DNA of 64,000 nt, from assembly GCF_000940805.1 (NCBI RefSeq), contig NZ_CP007142.1, positions 4,812,593-4,876,592 of the forward strand, written 5' to 3'. The translations under genes and the position numbers were made by a program. Origin of the DNA: Gynuella sunshinyii YC6258. GTDB lineage: Bacteria > Pseudomonadota > Gammaproteobacteria > Pseudomonadales > Natronospirillaceae. The notes under the pieces were generated by a model. The model was not told the origin of the DNA and ran no database searches. It saw nothing but the letters and a program-made list of their open reading frames with translations. Below, one piece after another: positions 1 through 9,764 of the stretch (position 1 is its first letter; the number at the start of each line of letters is the position of its first letter).

Positions 1-255
1 AATATCTTCTTCAGTCAGTCCGCGGGCCCCAGTATAACTACTGTCGGTGTTTCGGTTCGAGGCAGGCTGATCCAAAGTCTCTGCTGAAGTACCGGTCAGA
101 CGATCCAACATACTGCTATTCATGCCCTGTGCGTAGGCAATCGCCTGATCCACCGGACCTCCTGGCGCCAGTTGCACCAGGAAAAAATTGATTGTCACGA
201 TAGCCCATAAAGTAGGTATCAACAACAATAAGCGACGAAAGATGTAAGCCCGCAT
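1..255 (-). CDS. yejB: Microcin C/peptide ABC transporter permease YejB (N-terminal 85 residues, runs off the window)
   Basis: The minus strand reads from an ATG at 255 without a stop to base 1. It gives MRAYIFRRLLLLIPTLWAIV followed by TINFFLVQLAPGGPVDQAIA, the classic first transmembrane segment and cytoplasmic loop of dipeptide-type (DppB/YejB) inner-membrane permeases. The following hydrophilic stretch, with MLDRLTG and a C-terminal ARGLTEEDI, matches YejB, which has a longer first periplasmic segment than DppB. It lies 12 bases downstream of the binding-protein gene yejA in the same orientation, so the two form the usual yejA-yejB operon. The rest of the gene and any yejE/yejF lie outside the window. 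Confidence 0.9.
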   Translation of the reverse strand, partial: MRAYIFRRLLLLIPTLWAIVTINFFLVQLAPGGPVDQAIAYAQGMNSSMLDRLTGTSAETLDQPASNRNTDSSYTGARGLTEEDI

Positions 256-267
256 ACGACTTTTCCG

Positions 268-2073
268 CTAGTTAGGAGCATTACGACGAGGCAACTTTTT
301 GGCCTTCTCTTCATCGTACCACCAGCTTTCCAACCCCACACCATAGGTGGGCAACACTTCAGGGCGGCTGAATTTATCCCAGTAAGCAACCCGCACCTTG
401 TCATTATACCATTGCGGTACAACCAGATATTGCCATAACAAAACTCTGTCCAGGGCCTTGCCATAAGCCTGCAGTTCAGGAAGATTCGACTGATTCTGAA
501 CAATTTTTTCCACCAGAGCATCAACGACTGGACTGGTATAACCGGAGTTGTTGTAAGTGCTATCGATATATTTGGAATGGAATTCATACTGCAACATGTT
601 ATCCGGATAAACTCCACCTCCCAACGTACCGACCACCATATCATAATCCCGTTCCCGGAGCCGGTTAGTAGCCTGTGCGCTGTCGATGATTCGGATCGAC
701 ATGTCAATACCTGCCTTCGCCAGATTTTCCTTAAAGGGTAGCGCTACCCGCTCATATGTTGGACTCCACAACATAAGCTCAAATGCCAGTTGCTGACCAT
801 TCTGATCAACCAACTTGCCATTTTTTAACTGCCATCCAGCCTGCTTAAATAATGACAGCGCTTGTCGCAGTTGTGGCCGAATATTTCCACTTCCATCAGT
901 TTTAGGCGGATTAAATTCCTGAGTAAATACTTCTGGCGGCAACTGATCCTTAAACCCGTTCAGAATCTCCAGCTCACGGCCTTGCGGAAGGCCACGTGCC
1001 ATATTGTCCGAATTCTGGAAATAACTGAGTTCACGCTTATAGAGCCCATAAAACAGGTTGGTATTACTCCATTCAAAGTCAAACAGGTAACCGATGGCTT
1101 CCCTGATTCTCCGGTCACTCAGTTGAGGGCGCGTCACATTGAATATGAAACCGATCATGGGTTTTGGTACGGAATAAGGTATCTCTTCTTTGCGGATGTA
1201 TCCCTGGTCGATGTTTTTACCTTCATAACCAGTTATCCAAACCTTGGCAACAGGTTCAGAACGAAAATCATATTCGCCTTTTTTAAACGCTTCGAGCATG
1301 ACCGTATCATCTTTATACATGTCGTAACGGACGAAATCGAAATTCAATAGCCCCTTCTGGGTTGGATGGTTGAGCGCCCAATAGTCCTTGTTGCGCTTAT
1401 ATACGACATATTGCCCCATTGAATAATCTGAGATCGTATACGGACCACTGACCACAGGCACTTCCACAAGCGGTTCGGATAAATCTACATCCTTCCAATA
1501 ATGCTTGGGAAATATTCTCAGCTCAGCCATTTGCATGGTTGTCGATTTATCTTTCTGAGGAGTGGTAAATTTAACGGTCAGATCATCTATTTTGGTAACT
1601 GTAATACCTTCCCAAAGCCTTGCCAGAGTCTCGATACCCTGTGTCATAAACTTATTGAACGAGAACACTACGTCATCTGCAGTGATAGGCACTCCATCAG
1701 ATGCACGAGCGCGGGGATCAAGATGAAAGATGACCCAGGAATAGTCATCAGGATACTCTATGGTCTGAGCAATAAGTCCATAGAGAACATTGTCTTCATC
1801 TTCGTTTGAGGTCATAAGGGAGTCAATCATAGACTCAGCAAGAGGTGCAGAACTTCCTCTGCGCGCAAAACGGTTAAAATTATCGAAACTCCCCCGAGCC
1901 CCGTATGTAACATAGCCCCCTCTTGGAGCATTAGGGTTCACATAGCGCCAATGCTCAAAGCCCTGCGCATATTTCGGCTCGCCTCTCAAAGCAATCGCAT
2001 GACTGACAACAACATTAGCCGGGTAACCGAAAGCTGGAAAAATCATCAGCAAGATAATGATTAGTTGACGCAT
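268..2073 (-). CDS. yejA: Peptide ABC transporter periplasmic binding protein YejA (SBP family 5)
   Basis: The 601-residue product opens with a signal peptide (hydrophobic residues about 3-17, ending FGYPA) and continues as a family 5 extracellular solute-binding protein. The region HAIALRGEPKYAQGFEHWRY and the following VNPNAPRGGYVTYGA is characteristic of YejA/microcin C-type binding proteins, which deliver oligopeptides to the YejBEF importer. The start chosen is the ATG at 2073, because an AGGTGA ribosome site lies just ahead of it; a GTG nine bases further upstream is also in frame. Length is normal for the family (about 600). It is the first gene of an operon with yejB. Confidence 0.92.
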   Translation of the reverse strand: MRQLIIILLMIFPAFGYPANVVVSHAIALRGEPKYAQGFEHWRYVNPNAPRGGYVTYGARGSFDNFNRFARRGSSAPLAESMIDSLMTSNEDEDNVLYGLIAQTIEYPDDYSWVIFHLDPRARASDGVPITADDVVFSFNKFMTQGIETLARLWEGITVTKIDDLTVKFTTPQKDKSTTMQMAELRIFPKHYWKDVDLSEPLVEVPVVSGPYTISDYSMGQYVVYKRNKDYWALNHPTQKGLLNFDFVRYDMYKDDTVMLEAFKKGEYDFRSEPVAKVWITGYEGKNIDQGYIRKEEIPYSVPKPMIGFIFNVTRPQLSDRRIREAIGYLFDFEWSNTNLFYGLYKRELSYFQNSDNMARGLPQGRELEILNGFKDQLPPEVFTQEFNPPKTDGSGNIRPQLRQALSLFKQAGWQLKNGKLVDQNGQQLAFELMLWSPTYERVALPFKENLAKAGIDMSIRIIDSAQATNRLRERDYDMVVGTLGGGVYPDNMLQYEFHSKYIDSTYNNSGYTSPVVDALVEKIVQNQSNLPELQAYGKALDRVLLWQYLVVPQWYNDKVRVAYWDKFSRPEVLPTYGVGLESWWYDEEKAKKLPRRNAPN

Positions 2074-2173
2074 AAAGTTCACCTATCAAATCACGACATA
2101 GAAGAGATACAACCACAGATTACATAATTCGGCAATCTGTAAACCCAACTAGCCTTAACTGAGCATTCAGTTT

Positions 2174-2923
2174 TTAAAAACCGGCATTCACATAAACGTC
2201 AAAACGGTTGGATTTTCCAGTTAGCTCGAAGGATGGTTTAACACCAGCCAGATATGGGGCTATTCGAGGTCGCTTAACAACAACTCTGTTTTTGGCCGTT
2301 TTCAGTGCCCAGGGTAATAACTCATCGGCATCCAGATCCTGTTGGACCAACTGATGAAAAAGTTGCATATCTTTTTTGGGTTTGGCTGATTTTTTTGAGG
2401 GAGGGAACATTGGATCCAGATATATGACTTCAGGCCAACTGGTCTTATGAGCAGAAGCCACACCAGCACATAATTCCATTCGAGTTACTATCTCCGCCGT
2501 CTCGGAGTGTGCTTCAGCCCTGAGCAGTCCATCTGACAATAATGCGTGCACCACCGGATTACGCTCCCAGAGCTGGACATGACATCCCAGTGAGGCCAAC
2601 ACAAATGCATCACGTCCCAGTCCAGCCGTTGCATCAAGAACCTTTATGCCAGAGGCTTTGTTGAGGCCGATAGCTTTGGCCAGATCCTGCCCCTTGCCAC
2701 CACCATAAAGACGTCGGTGACCCATAGCACCTCCTACGAAATCAACATACAGAGGTGCACCATAGTCGTATACAGGCGAACACACACTGAGATAATCATT
2801 CCGAAGGGTTAACTCCCAAAGAGTATCAGGGGGGATTTCCTCACAAACAGGCCAGCCGTAGATATCAGATACCGCATGCGCATAAGTTAAGTGATTCTGA
2901 TCAAGACAACGAATTACAATCAC
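2174..2923 (-). CDS. rsmJ: 16S rRNA (guanine1516-N2)-methyltransferase
   Basis: The 249-residue protein has the RsmJ layout. An N-terminal region ends in PLYVDFVGGAMGHRRLYGGG, followed by an S-adenosylmethionine site VLDATAGLGRDAFVLASLG (about residues 94-112) and the catalytic DPMFP motif typical of N2-guanine methyltransferases (about residue 171), followed by a lysine-rich PSKKSAKPKKD. RsmJ methylates G1516 of 16S rRNA in the cytoplasm. The start is probably the GTG at 2923, with AGG at good spacing; no ATG lies near. It stands alone between yejA and a small unknown gene, all on the minus strand. Confidence 0.92.
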   Translation of the reverse strand: MIVIRCLDQNHLTYAHAVSDIYGWPVCEEIPPDTLWELTLRNDYLSVCSPVYDYGAPLYVDFVGGAMGHRRLYGGGKGQDLAKAIGLNKASGIKVLDATAGLGRDAFVLASLGCHVQLWERNPVVHALLSDGLLRAEAHSETAEIVTRMELCAGVASAHKTSWPEVIYLDPMFPPSKKSAKPKKDMQLFHQLVQQDLDADELLPWALKTAKNRVVVKRPRIAPYLAGVKPSFELTGKSNRFDVYVNAGF

Positions 2924-2948
2924 ATCAATACCTGAATATATCTAGTCA

Positions 2949-3212
2949 CTACACCGTGATATCCAGCACCACAATGTCACCGTCATTTCTACCGAAGGAC
3001 TCAATTTGTTGATAAGTCCTCATACTCTTCGAAGTTGATGAATCTTCTGCGATAACCCCGAAACTTTCGCCTGACTGTTGCATCTGGTAGATAAGTGGAG
3101 GAAAAGTTTCCGATTTTATCTCCGCATTGACTGGCGGCTCCGCCACACCAGACGGTTGGCGGTTACGATGGGCACCTGATGGCTCAATTACGGGACTGGA
3201 AATAATTCGCAT
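2949..3212 (-). CDS. Small conserved-looking hypothetical protein
   Basis: The 87-residue product has no signal peptide or membrane segment and is rich in polar residues. It ends in YQQIESFGRNDGDIVVLDITV. Small gammaproteobacterial hypotheticals with an MRI start and a tail of the form ...SY...LLGVDIYV look similar; this is a weak likeness from memory. It sits in line with uppP upstream (81 bases) and rsmJ downstream (25 bases) on the same strand, which favours a real gene. The ribosome site is poor. I do not know its function. Confidence 0.5.
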   Translation of the reverse strand: MRIISSPVIEPSGAHRNRQPSGVAEPPVNAEIKSETFPPLIYQMQQSGESFGVIAEDSSTSKSMRTYQQIESFGRNDGDIVVLDITV

Positions 3213-3292
3213 TTTTAGTGCTCAAATCTACCAAAGATCATCTGAGTCATGTCTGCATCAACGCAGATATCATCACATTAACCCAGAAGCTT

Positions 3293-4102
3293 TTAGTTTA
3301 GCACCCAAAACAAAAACAACACTCCGCCCAGGAACAAGCGATACAACACAAATGGCATGAATCCAATTCGATTAATTAATTTCAGAAAGAGAAAAATGCA
3401 AAGATAAGCAGATAAGAATGAAAGTAATACTCCAAGTCCCACTTCATCCCAGATCCCAACCATGGGTGTCTTCGACAACTCTACGGTCTTCAATAAGCCA
3501 GCAGCTAATATCAATGGAATCGACAATAAAAATGAAAATCTCGATGCAGTAACCCGGTCAAGCCCAAGAAACAACGCAGCGGTCATAGTAATACCTGAAC
3601 GGGAGGTGCCCGGAATCAGTGCTACGGCCTGAGCAACACCGATGACCATTGTATCTTTCCAGGTCATTGAAGATTCACTACGAAGCTGCTGGTGTTTTTT
3701 TCGATCACCTAACCCTAACAATATCCCAAATACAACAGTCGTCGTGGCAATCACAAGTACTGACCGAAAATTATCTTCTATGAAACTTTCAAATAAAAAC
3801 CCAGCCAATCCTGCAGGTATAGTAGCAACGATAATAAACCAGGCCATCTTAACCTGTTGTGGGTTGGTATGCTTTTTTACCAAACTAAGAAACCATTGTT
3901 GAGCAAGCACGATGAGATCCTTGCGAAAATAAATTACAACTGCCAACAATGATCCAACATGAACTGAGACATCAAATGCCAATCCCTGATCCGGCCAACC
4001 CAATACCTGAGAAGGAAGAATCAAATGCGCCGAACTGGATATTGGCAAAAATTCAGTGAACCCCTGAATCAACGAGAGAAACAATATGTGAAGAAAATCC
4101 AT
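3293..4102 (-). CDS. uppP: Undecaprenyl-diphosphatase UppP (BacA)
   Basis: The 269-residue integral membrane enzyme begins MDFLHILFLSLIQGFTEFLP and contains the two BacA signatures: QGFTEFLPISSSAHL near the N terminus (catalytic Glu and Ser) and PGTSRSGITM in the second half (catalytic Arg). It recycles undecaprenyl pyrophosphate to the monophosphate carrier used for peptidoglycan and O-antigen synthesis. The ATG at 4102 has an AGGAAG site directly upstream; an in-frame extension to 4177 would run into tsaB and is not needed. It begins 10 bases after the tsaB stop, so the two are probably cotranscribed. Confidence 0.95.
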   Translation of the reverse strand: MDFLHILFLSLIQGFTEFLPISSSAHLILPSQVLGWPDQGLAFDVSVHVGSLLAVVIYFRKDLIVLAQQWFLSLVKKHTNPQQVKMAWFIIVATIPAGLAGFLFESFIEDNFRSVLVIATTTVVFGILLGLGDRKKHQQLRSESSMTWKDTMVIGVAQAVALIPGTSRSGITMTAALFLGLDRVTASRFSFLLSIPLILAAGLLKTVELSKTPMVGIWDEVGLGVLLSFLSAYLCIFLFLKLINRIGFMPFVLYRLFLGGVLFLFWVLN

Positions 4103-4112
4103 GCTACTTCCT

Positions 4113-4805
4113 TTATAAGCTGCCAACCGGGGGCTTATTGTCCCAGGTAACTTTATCACGCAAATAAACAGGTTCAATCATATCAGCACTGATTGCCGGT
4201 GGATTAACCGCGAGTACCCATTTAATCATACATTCAGCAGATACCGATATATCCGGATATATGGCAACAGCATTACTTTTCACATACTCAGAAAATCTTT
4301 CCAGATACAGCCAACCGGAACCTACACCGACAAAACTTTGAACTTCGGAAATTATTTGCAAATTTTCCGGAACAATTACTTTTTCTGTTTCAACAGGCAC
4401 AGGTATCCCAAACTCATCAACCTGATGCAAACAGCAATAGACCTCATCCATCCTTGCATCTATACACGGCATCACCCATGTTTCTCTGACCTCGGATAAC
4501 TGCAGTGCCAGCGCAGTTAAATTAGACACAGGGTATACAGGGATGTTCAGACCAAGTGCCAAACCTTCTGCCACACTCGCACCAATCCTGATTCCAGTAA
4601 AAGAACCTGGTCCACGACCAAATACAATACCGGTTAACTGCTGAAGCGTTGTTTGATGAGAAGACAACAAACGATCAATGATTGGCAATAGCTTTTGTGC
4701 ATGCTGTCTAGGCAAGCTTTCATGATGAGAGAAAAAAAGACCATCTCTATATAAACAAACAGAACAATAATCAGAAGAAGTGTCTATACCTAATATTATT
4801 TCCAC
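4113..4805 (-). CDS. tsaB: tRNA N6-threonylcarbamoyladenosine biosynthesis protein TsaB
   Basis: The product (about 230 residues from the GTG at 4805) shows the ASKHA-type start IILGIDTSSDYCSVCLY. It also has RQHAQKLLPIIDRLL and the GRGPGSFTGIRIG block, diagnostic of TsaB (YeaZ). TsaB pairs with TsaD and TsaE to make t6A37 in ANN-decoding tRNAs. An alternative GTG lies at 4811. The frame stays open up to 4889, but that extension covers the transcription terminator of the upstream gene, so a GTG start preceded by GCGAGG is preferred. It forms a two-gene unit with uppP. Confidence 0.93.
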   Translation of the reverse strand: MEIILGIDTSSDYCSVCLYRDGLFFSHHESLPRQHAQKLLPIIDRLLSSHQTTLQQLTGIVFGRGPGSFTGIRIGASVAEGLALGLNIPVYPVSNLTALALQLSEVRETWVMPCIDARMDEVYCCLHQVDEFGIPVPVETEKVIVPENLQIISEVQSFVGVGSGWLYLERFSEYVKSNAVAIYPDISVSAECMIKWVLAVNPPAISADMIEPVYLRDKVTWDNKPPVGSL

Positions 4806-4854
4806 GTTCACAAACCTCGCTTCCAGTACGTGGCGAATATTATCATATTCAAAA

Positions 4855-4883
4855 AAAAAGCCCTCTAACGAGGGCTTTTTTAG
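4855..4883 (-). terminator. Rho-independent terminator of the AlgP-like gene
   Basis: A perfect stem AAAAGCCCTC/GAGGGCTTTT with a short TAAC-type loop and T-runs lies 16-44 bases after the stop codon of the AlgP-like gene on the minus strand. It also has an A-run on the other side, so it could work in both directions. It separates that gene from tsaB and argues against the upstream-extended tsaB start. Confidence 0.85.
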
Positions 4884-4898
4884 GAACAAATAAAATAC

Positions 4899-5600
4899 TT
4901 ATGCAGAAGCTTTGGGCTTACGACCGCGAGGACTTTTCTTGCGGGCCGGAGTCGCTACAGCTTTCTTGGCCATAATTTTTGCCTTGGCCTCTGCTTTTTT
5001 AGCCGCAGCCTTAGCTTTCACATCAAATTTTTTCATAACTTTTTTGATTTTAGCTGCGTCGGCTTTTTTCCTCTGACTGATCCATTTTGCTTCAAATGCA
5101 GCCATTGCCTTTTTCAGATCAGCATCCGCTTTCTCTTTAAGTTTTGCTTCCATAGCTTCTGCTTTGGCGTTAATTGCCTCAGCAGCGGCTTTACCTTTGG
5201 CCTCAGTAGTTGCAATTTTAACTTCAACCTTGGCTGCTTTAAGGGCATCTTTTGCTTCTTTCAGCTTCGCGGCAGTGGCCTTAACCTTTGCACGAGCAGA
5301 CTTGGCGGCATTTTTCGCCGTTGCCGATTTACTACCAGATGCTTTCTTCGCCGCAGCAGCTGCTTTTTCTTTTGCTGCTTCTGCCGCCATAGTCTCCTTG
5401 GCAACTACTTTCTCCATTTTTTCAACCAGTGCTTCTGCTTTTTTTACCGCTCCATCTGTTAACACAGGTGAAGTGGCAGCACTAACGGCGGTAGTTGCTT
5501 TAGGTTTACGACCACGTTTAGCTCCAGGTTTGGGGCCACGCTTTACAGCGGTTTTTTTTGCAGTAGTTTTAGTTGCTGCTTTTTTCTTGGCTGCTGGCAT
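4899..5600 (-). CDS. algP: AlgP-like histone-H1-type Lys/Ala-rich DNA-binding protein
   Basis: The 233-residue protein is almost entirely Lys, Ala, Glu and Pro. The N terminus MPAAKKKAATKTTAKKTAVK is followed by AT-hook-like KRGPKPGAKRGRKPK, and the C terminus carries another hook, SPRGRKPK. The middle (about residues 55-190) is a continuous charged Ala-rich helix or coiled coil. This matches the AlgP/Hc1-like proteins of pseudomonads and relatives, thought to bind DNA and affect transcription; low complexity makes exact orthology uncertain. It is monocistronic with its own terminator, and the region upstream is very AT-rich. Confidence 0.75.
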   Translation of the reverse strand: MPAAKKKAATKTTAKKTAVKRGPKPGAKRGRKPKATTAVSAATSPVLTDGAVKKAEALVEKMEKVVAKETMAAEAAKEKAAAAAKKASGSKSATAKNAAKSARAKVKATAAKLKEAKDALKAAKVEVKIATTEAKGKAAAEAINAKAEAMEAKLKEKADADLKKAMAAFEAKWISQRKKADAAKIKKVMKKFDVKAKAAAKKAEAKAKIMAKKAVATPARKKSPRGRKPKASA

Positions 5601-5616
5601 TATTAATTCCTCTTAA

Positions 5617-6104
5617 AAACATTTTCTTAGCACATAACAATTTAGCACAAAAAAACCCGACGAAAAATAATTTCCCAGTATTTTTATAGTTTTCGAGTTA
5701 CTATTTCAAAATTCCATTATCAGAATTGTAGTTTCAATTGAGTCATTTTTAAATATTCCAACTAAAATTCTATAATAAAACTCATGTATCGAAGCGGTTT
5801 TTTTGCCCAAACTACAATCAAATAATATGAGCAATCCAAATTAAACAGAATTATTCCACATGTCGTGCAGATAAAAAAATTTCAAAATCACTTATGCTTT
5901 AAGACGGCTACGACACAATATCTGCTTTTAGTCATTCAATAAAAAACAGCAACCATTCGTAACTAACAAATAGAATAACTTTATTTTTCCGATGAAAATT
6001 CATGTCTTCCGTTAAAATGCAACATGCTGATATTCACATTATTATATCGTTCAAGGCATAGCATTTAGCGAGAAAATATCTCGTAGAATGGTCAACAATT
6101 ATAA
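5617..6104. other. AT-rich intergenic region upstream of the AlgP-like gene
   Basis: About 490 bases of strongly AT-rich DNA without a convincing reading frame on either strand. It must contain the promoter of the AlgP-like gene, but I cannot place boxes with confidence. I see no repeat, tRNA or insertion-sequence end here. Confidence 0.5.
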
Positions 6105-6837
6105 AATTACTACATTATTGAGGCACAAAAACAACACTCAAAAGTAAATTTGGAGCCAAAACAGAGTACAGATGCCAACAAACCTGAGAAACCAACTCCT
6201 ACCACATTAGCACTTGAGTATAAAAAATTTCTTCTGACACATAGAGCAACTGCAGATAAACCATAAAAATAGCTTAGTAACCATTTTAGAATCGTCCAGT
6301 GAGAACAAATGATGGATAGGCGTACATTAGCAATACCCCGACATTCACATGCCATTAAATCAAATTAGATAATAAGCAACTGACAAAAAGGTTTTCTGAA
6401 ACCTACCATAAAATCAGCTGAGACTTTCCAAGACCCATTGTCAAGGAAACATATACCGTGGAAGCCCTTAAGCAGATATAACAATAGCTTATACAGTGAA
6501 TCCTTCTTCACATTACATATATGAAAATGTATTCAGACCAGAAAAAAAGATACGATTTGCGATACCAGATTCTGCCTTAACACCGTTTGTGCGATTCAGT
6601 TACCTACAGGAAGCAAGCACACAACGTAACCACCAGGAAGTTCGATAAATTCTGAAAAAACGCCACACACATAAAATAGACTGCCCTATACACCCACTCT
6701 CAGAAGAAGTAGAAAAGTACAATGTGCGCGACCAGGGTTTTGATGCAGCCTTTTATATGATGCTCCAACATCAGAGAAAGTTAGCAGGTAGAATGGGATT
6801 GAGAGAGATAGACTGGGCTACACAGGGCTTCAATTGA
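6105..6837 (+). pseudogene. Protein-like but broken reading frames (decayed gene or genes of unknown family)
   Basis: Read on the plus strand, several stretches look like real protein but are interrupted. From 6105 to 6266 one frame gives a polar peptide including KQHSKVNLEPKQST and LALEYKKFLLTHRATADKP, with no start codon. From 6472 to 6837 another frame gives RFAIPDSALTPFVRFSYLQE, then an in-frame TAA at 6646. It continues with CPIHPLSEEVEKYNVRDQGF and KLAGRMGLREIDWATQGFN before a TGA. The two stretches are in different frames. Mixed charged and hydrophobic composition without low complexity suggests former coding sequence. I do not recognise the family, and a chance origin is not excluded. 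The minus-strand frame over 6110-6355 is likely a shadow. Confidence 0.4.
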
Positions 6838-6882
6838 CAACTTTTTCAAAGGTTGACCATAGATCAATACTAAACTCAAAAA

Positions 6883-6907
6883 AATAGAGAGTTTAAAACT
6901 CTCTATT
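6883..6907 (-). terminator. Rho-independent terminator of adk
   Basis: A perfect palindrome AATAGAGAGTTT/AAACTCTCTATT starts 25 bases after the adk stop on the minus strand and is followed there by a run of seven T. The opposite strand also has T-rich sequence, so it may also stop transcripts coming from the decayed region. Confidence 0.85.
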
Positions 6908-6931
6908 AAATACAATAAATAAAGGAACCAA

Positions 6932-7609
<678 letters not shown>

Positions 7610-7780
7610 TTAAAAAACAGTGGAAAAGGTATCCAGACGGTATCCGTTAGATATTTAGAAAGTATTCTATATTCTTGATTATTTTAAAGGTATATAGGCA
7701 AAGATACCTTCCAATCGGACCATTAACAAGGCTACAAAGGTCGAAAATAGCCAGAACCTTTATCCGGATGCCCCAAAAGC

Positions 7781-7813
7781 AAAAGGAGATGTGAGTTACT
7801 CACATCTCCTTTT
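7781..7813 (-). terminator. Strong bidirectional terminator after gspD
   Basis: A 15-base perfect inverted repeat (AAAAGGAGATGTGAG and its complement) with a three-base loop lies 36 bases after the gspD stop. It has A/T ends on both sides, so it can form a terminator hairpin in either direction. It closes the gspN-gspC-gspD operon. Confidence 0.85.
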
Positions 7814-7848
7814 GAATATCAATGACAAGCGCCAAATCCAATAACCAT

Positions 7849-9726
7849 TTACTGATCAGGCATTGAAAACAGCTGTTCAAATGAAGGTGGGGAATTACTA
7901 TCTTCATCATACCCTATTCTCATCTCCCACAAACCTCTCAGCTTGGAATCGGAGATCTCGGTAACCTTTTCGGATACAATGGTTGGTCGAATGAACACCA
8001 ATAAGTTTGTCTTCGTAACAGAACTCGATTTAGAGCGAAACAAAACTCCTAGACCCGGAATATCACCCAAAAACGGGACTTTCTGAGCTGATATATTTAT
8101 ATCTTCCTGAATCAAACCACCCAATACAATAGTCTGCTGGTCCTGAACGATAACAGACGTTGTAATCTGCCGCTTGTTAGTTTGTTTATCCGTAGTACCA
8201 CTTGACGAGTTGTCGATAACTGACTCTGTCTGCTGATCTATTTCCATTCTTACTTTACCATCATTCTGAACATGCGGAGTCACAGTCAATGACGTACCGA
8301 CATCTTCACGGGTAATCGTTTTATAGGGAGTTGAATTGGATGTGGTTTGCGTAGTAGTTTCAAATGGAACCGTTTGGCCAACCAGAATATAAGCCTCACT
8401 GTTATCCAATGTCATAACACTCGGTGTGGACAGCAGATTCGCCTTAGAGTCCGTTTGAATAGCTTTCAGAATAGCTCCCAGATTTAAATCCGGAGTATAA
8501 GCAGCAACATTTAATCCATTAGTAAGTGTTGGTAATCCAGTACTCGATACATTCGATGCAATACTTGAAATTGTCGAATCACCGTCCCCAAACTGACTAG
8601 CCACGAACGGAGTACCATTCTCAAGCTCCTGATAATCACTAACCAGCTGAATACCAAGCTCAAATGCATTGCTACTGGATACCTCTACAATTGCAGCCTC
8701 GATCAACACCTGAGCCCTGGGCACATCCAGTTCGTTGATGATTCCCTCCAACTCAGCTAGCACAAAAGGCTCTGCACGTATCACCAAAGCGTTCAGATCC
8801 TCATTGGCCAGAATTGCAGTTTCTGTAATTGGCTGAGCAGAATCAGAAGAGCCCTTCTGTGACTGTTCAACCGAACCAGAAAAGCCTGTCAGCAATTCAG
8901 CCATAGAGGTGGCATTGGCATTATTCAAGAATATCACTTTCGAGCTGGCACTCTGCGTGGTGGGCTTATCCAGAGTCTTGATCAATTTCTTAATTCGATC
9001 ACGATAAGCCGCTTCTCCTTTCAGAATAATAGAGTTGCTACGCTCATCTGCCACCACCCTTATTCTGCCGGAAACGGCACTCTTATCATTAGCCGCTGCC
9101 ACTTCCTCCGGTACCAAGCTCTCTAACAGCCCAACAATATTTCCGACCCATGCTTCTTCCAGAGGAACAACTTCAATCTCTTCGCTGTTTAAAATATCGA
9201 GAGATTTAATAATGGTTTCAATTCGTTCGATGTTGTATGCAGTGTCACTGATAATGATTGCATTGGCTGAACTGACAGCCGCCAAATGACCATACTTGGC
9301 AACCATAGGGCGTAAAATGGGTACAAGCTCTGTGGCGAGTCGGTTTTGAACAAAAATCACTCTTGTTACAATCTTCTGCCCTTTGGCAAGATCTTTCAGA
9401 TCAACATCTAATCCAATGGACTTAACATCAGCCTGTTTCACGATTTTGACAATGCCATCCTGCTGAACAGCGGAATATCCATGAATATCCAAAATGGAAA
9501 GAAATACTTCATATATTCCTTTTTTTCCAAGTTTTTCATTGGATATGACAGTAATTCTGCCTTTGACTGTAGGATCAACGACGAAGGTTTTACCAGTTAT
9601 TTCAGCCACTTGCTCGACAAACGTACGAATGTCCGCATCTTTCAAATTAATAGTCCAGGAATCTTCCGCAACCACATATGCAGACATGAACCATAACAGC
9701 AATATAAGTAGTTTTTTCTTTAACAC
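7849..9726 (-). CDS. gspD: Type II secretion outer-membrane secretin GspD
   Basis: The 625-residue protein has a signal peptide (KKKLLILLLWFMSAYVVA). The N0 domain follows (WTINLKDADIRTFVEQVAEI, then GKTFVVDPTVKGRITVIS), then the repeated N1-N3 secretin domains (LVPILRPMV, IGLLESLVPEE-type and SMAELLTGFSG). The C-terminal secretin barrel contains VPFLGDIPGLGVLF and LLVFIRPTIV. GspD forms the outer-membrane pore of the type II secretion system. A serine/threonine-rich stretch between the last N domain and the barrel is typical. It is the last gene of gspN-gspC-gspD; the remaining gsp genes are not in the window. Confidence 0.95.
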   Translation of the reverse strand: MLKKKLLILLLWFMSAYVVAEDSWTINLKDADIRTFVEQVAEITGKTFVVDPTVKGRITVISNEKLGKKGIYEVFLSILDIHGYSAVQQDGIVKIVKQADVKSIGLDVDLKDLAKGQKIVTRVIFVQNRLATELVPILRPMVAKYGHLAAVSSANAIIISDTAYNIERIETIIKSLDILNSEEIEVVPLEEAWVGNIVGLLESLVPEEVAAANDKSAVSGRIRVVADERSNSIILKGEAAYRDRIKKLIKTLDKPTTQSASSKVIFLNNANATSMAELLTGFSGSVEQSQKGSSDSAQPITETAILANEDLNALVIRAEPFVLAELEGIINELDVPRAQVLIEAAIVEVSSSNAFELGIQLVSDYQELENGTPFVASQFGDGDSTISSIASNVSSTGLPTLTNGLNVAAYTPDLNLGAILKAIQTDSKANLLSTPSVMTLDNSEAYILVGQTVPFETTTQTTSNSTPYKTITREDVGTSLTVTPHVQNDGKVRMEIDQQTESVIDNSSSGTTDKQTNKRQITTSVIVQDQQTIVLGGLIQEDINISAQKVPFLGDIPGLGVLFRSKSSSVTKTNLLVFIRPTIVSEKVTEISDSKLRGLWEMRIGYDEDSNSPPSFEQLFSMPDQ

Positions 9727-9764
9727 TGAATATCCCTCATCCTTCTACTAAAAGGAGATCCTCA

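Noticed and set aside
5164-5616. 150-codon alanine-rich frame antisense to the AlgP-like gene
   Set aside because: It is the mirror of a Lys/Ala repeat-rich gene; low-complexity genes routinely leave the opposite strand open.
6110-6355. 81-codon minus-strand frame in the AT-rich gap
   Set aside because: Cysteine- and leucine-rich composition without a ribosome site; the opposite strand gives a more protein-like reading.
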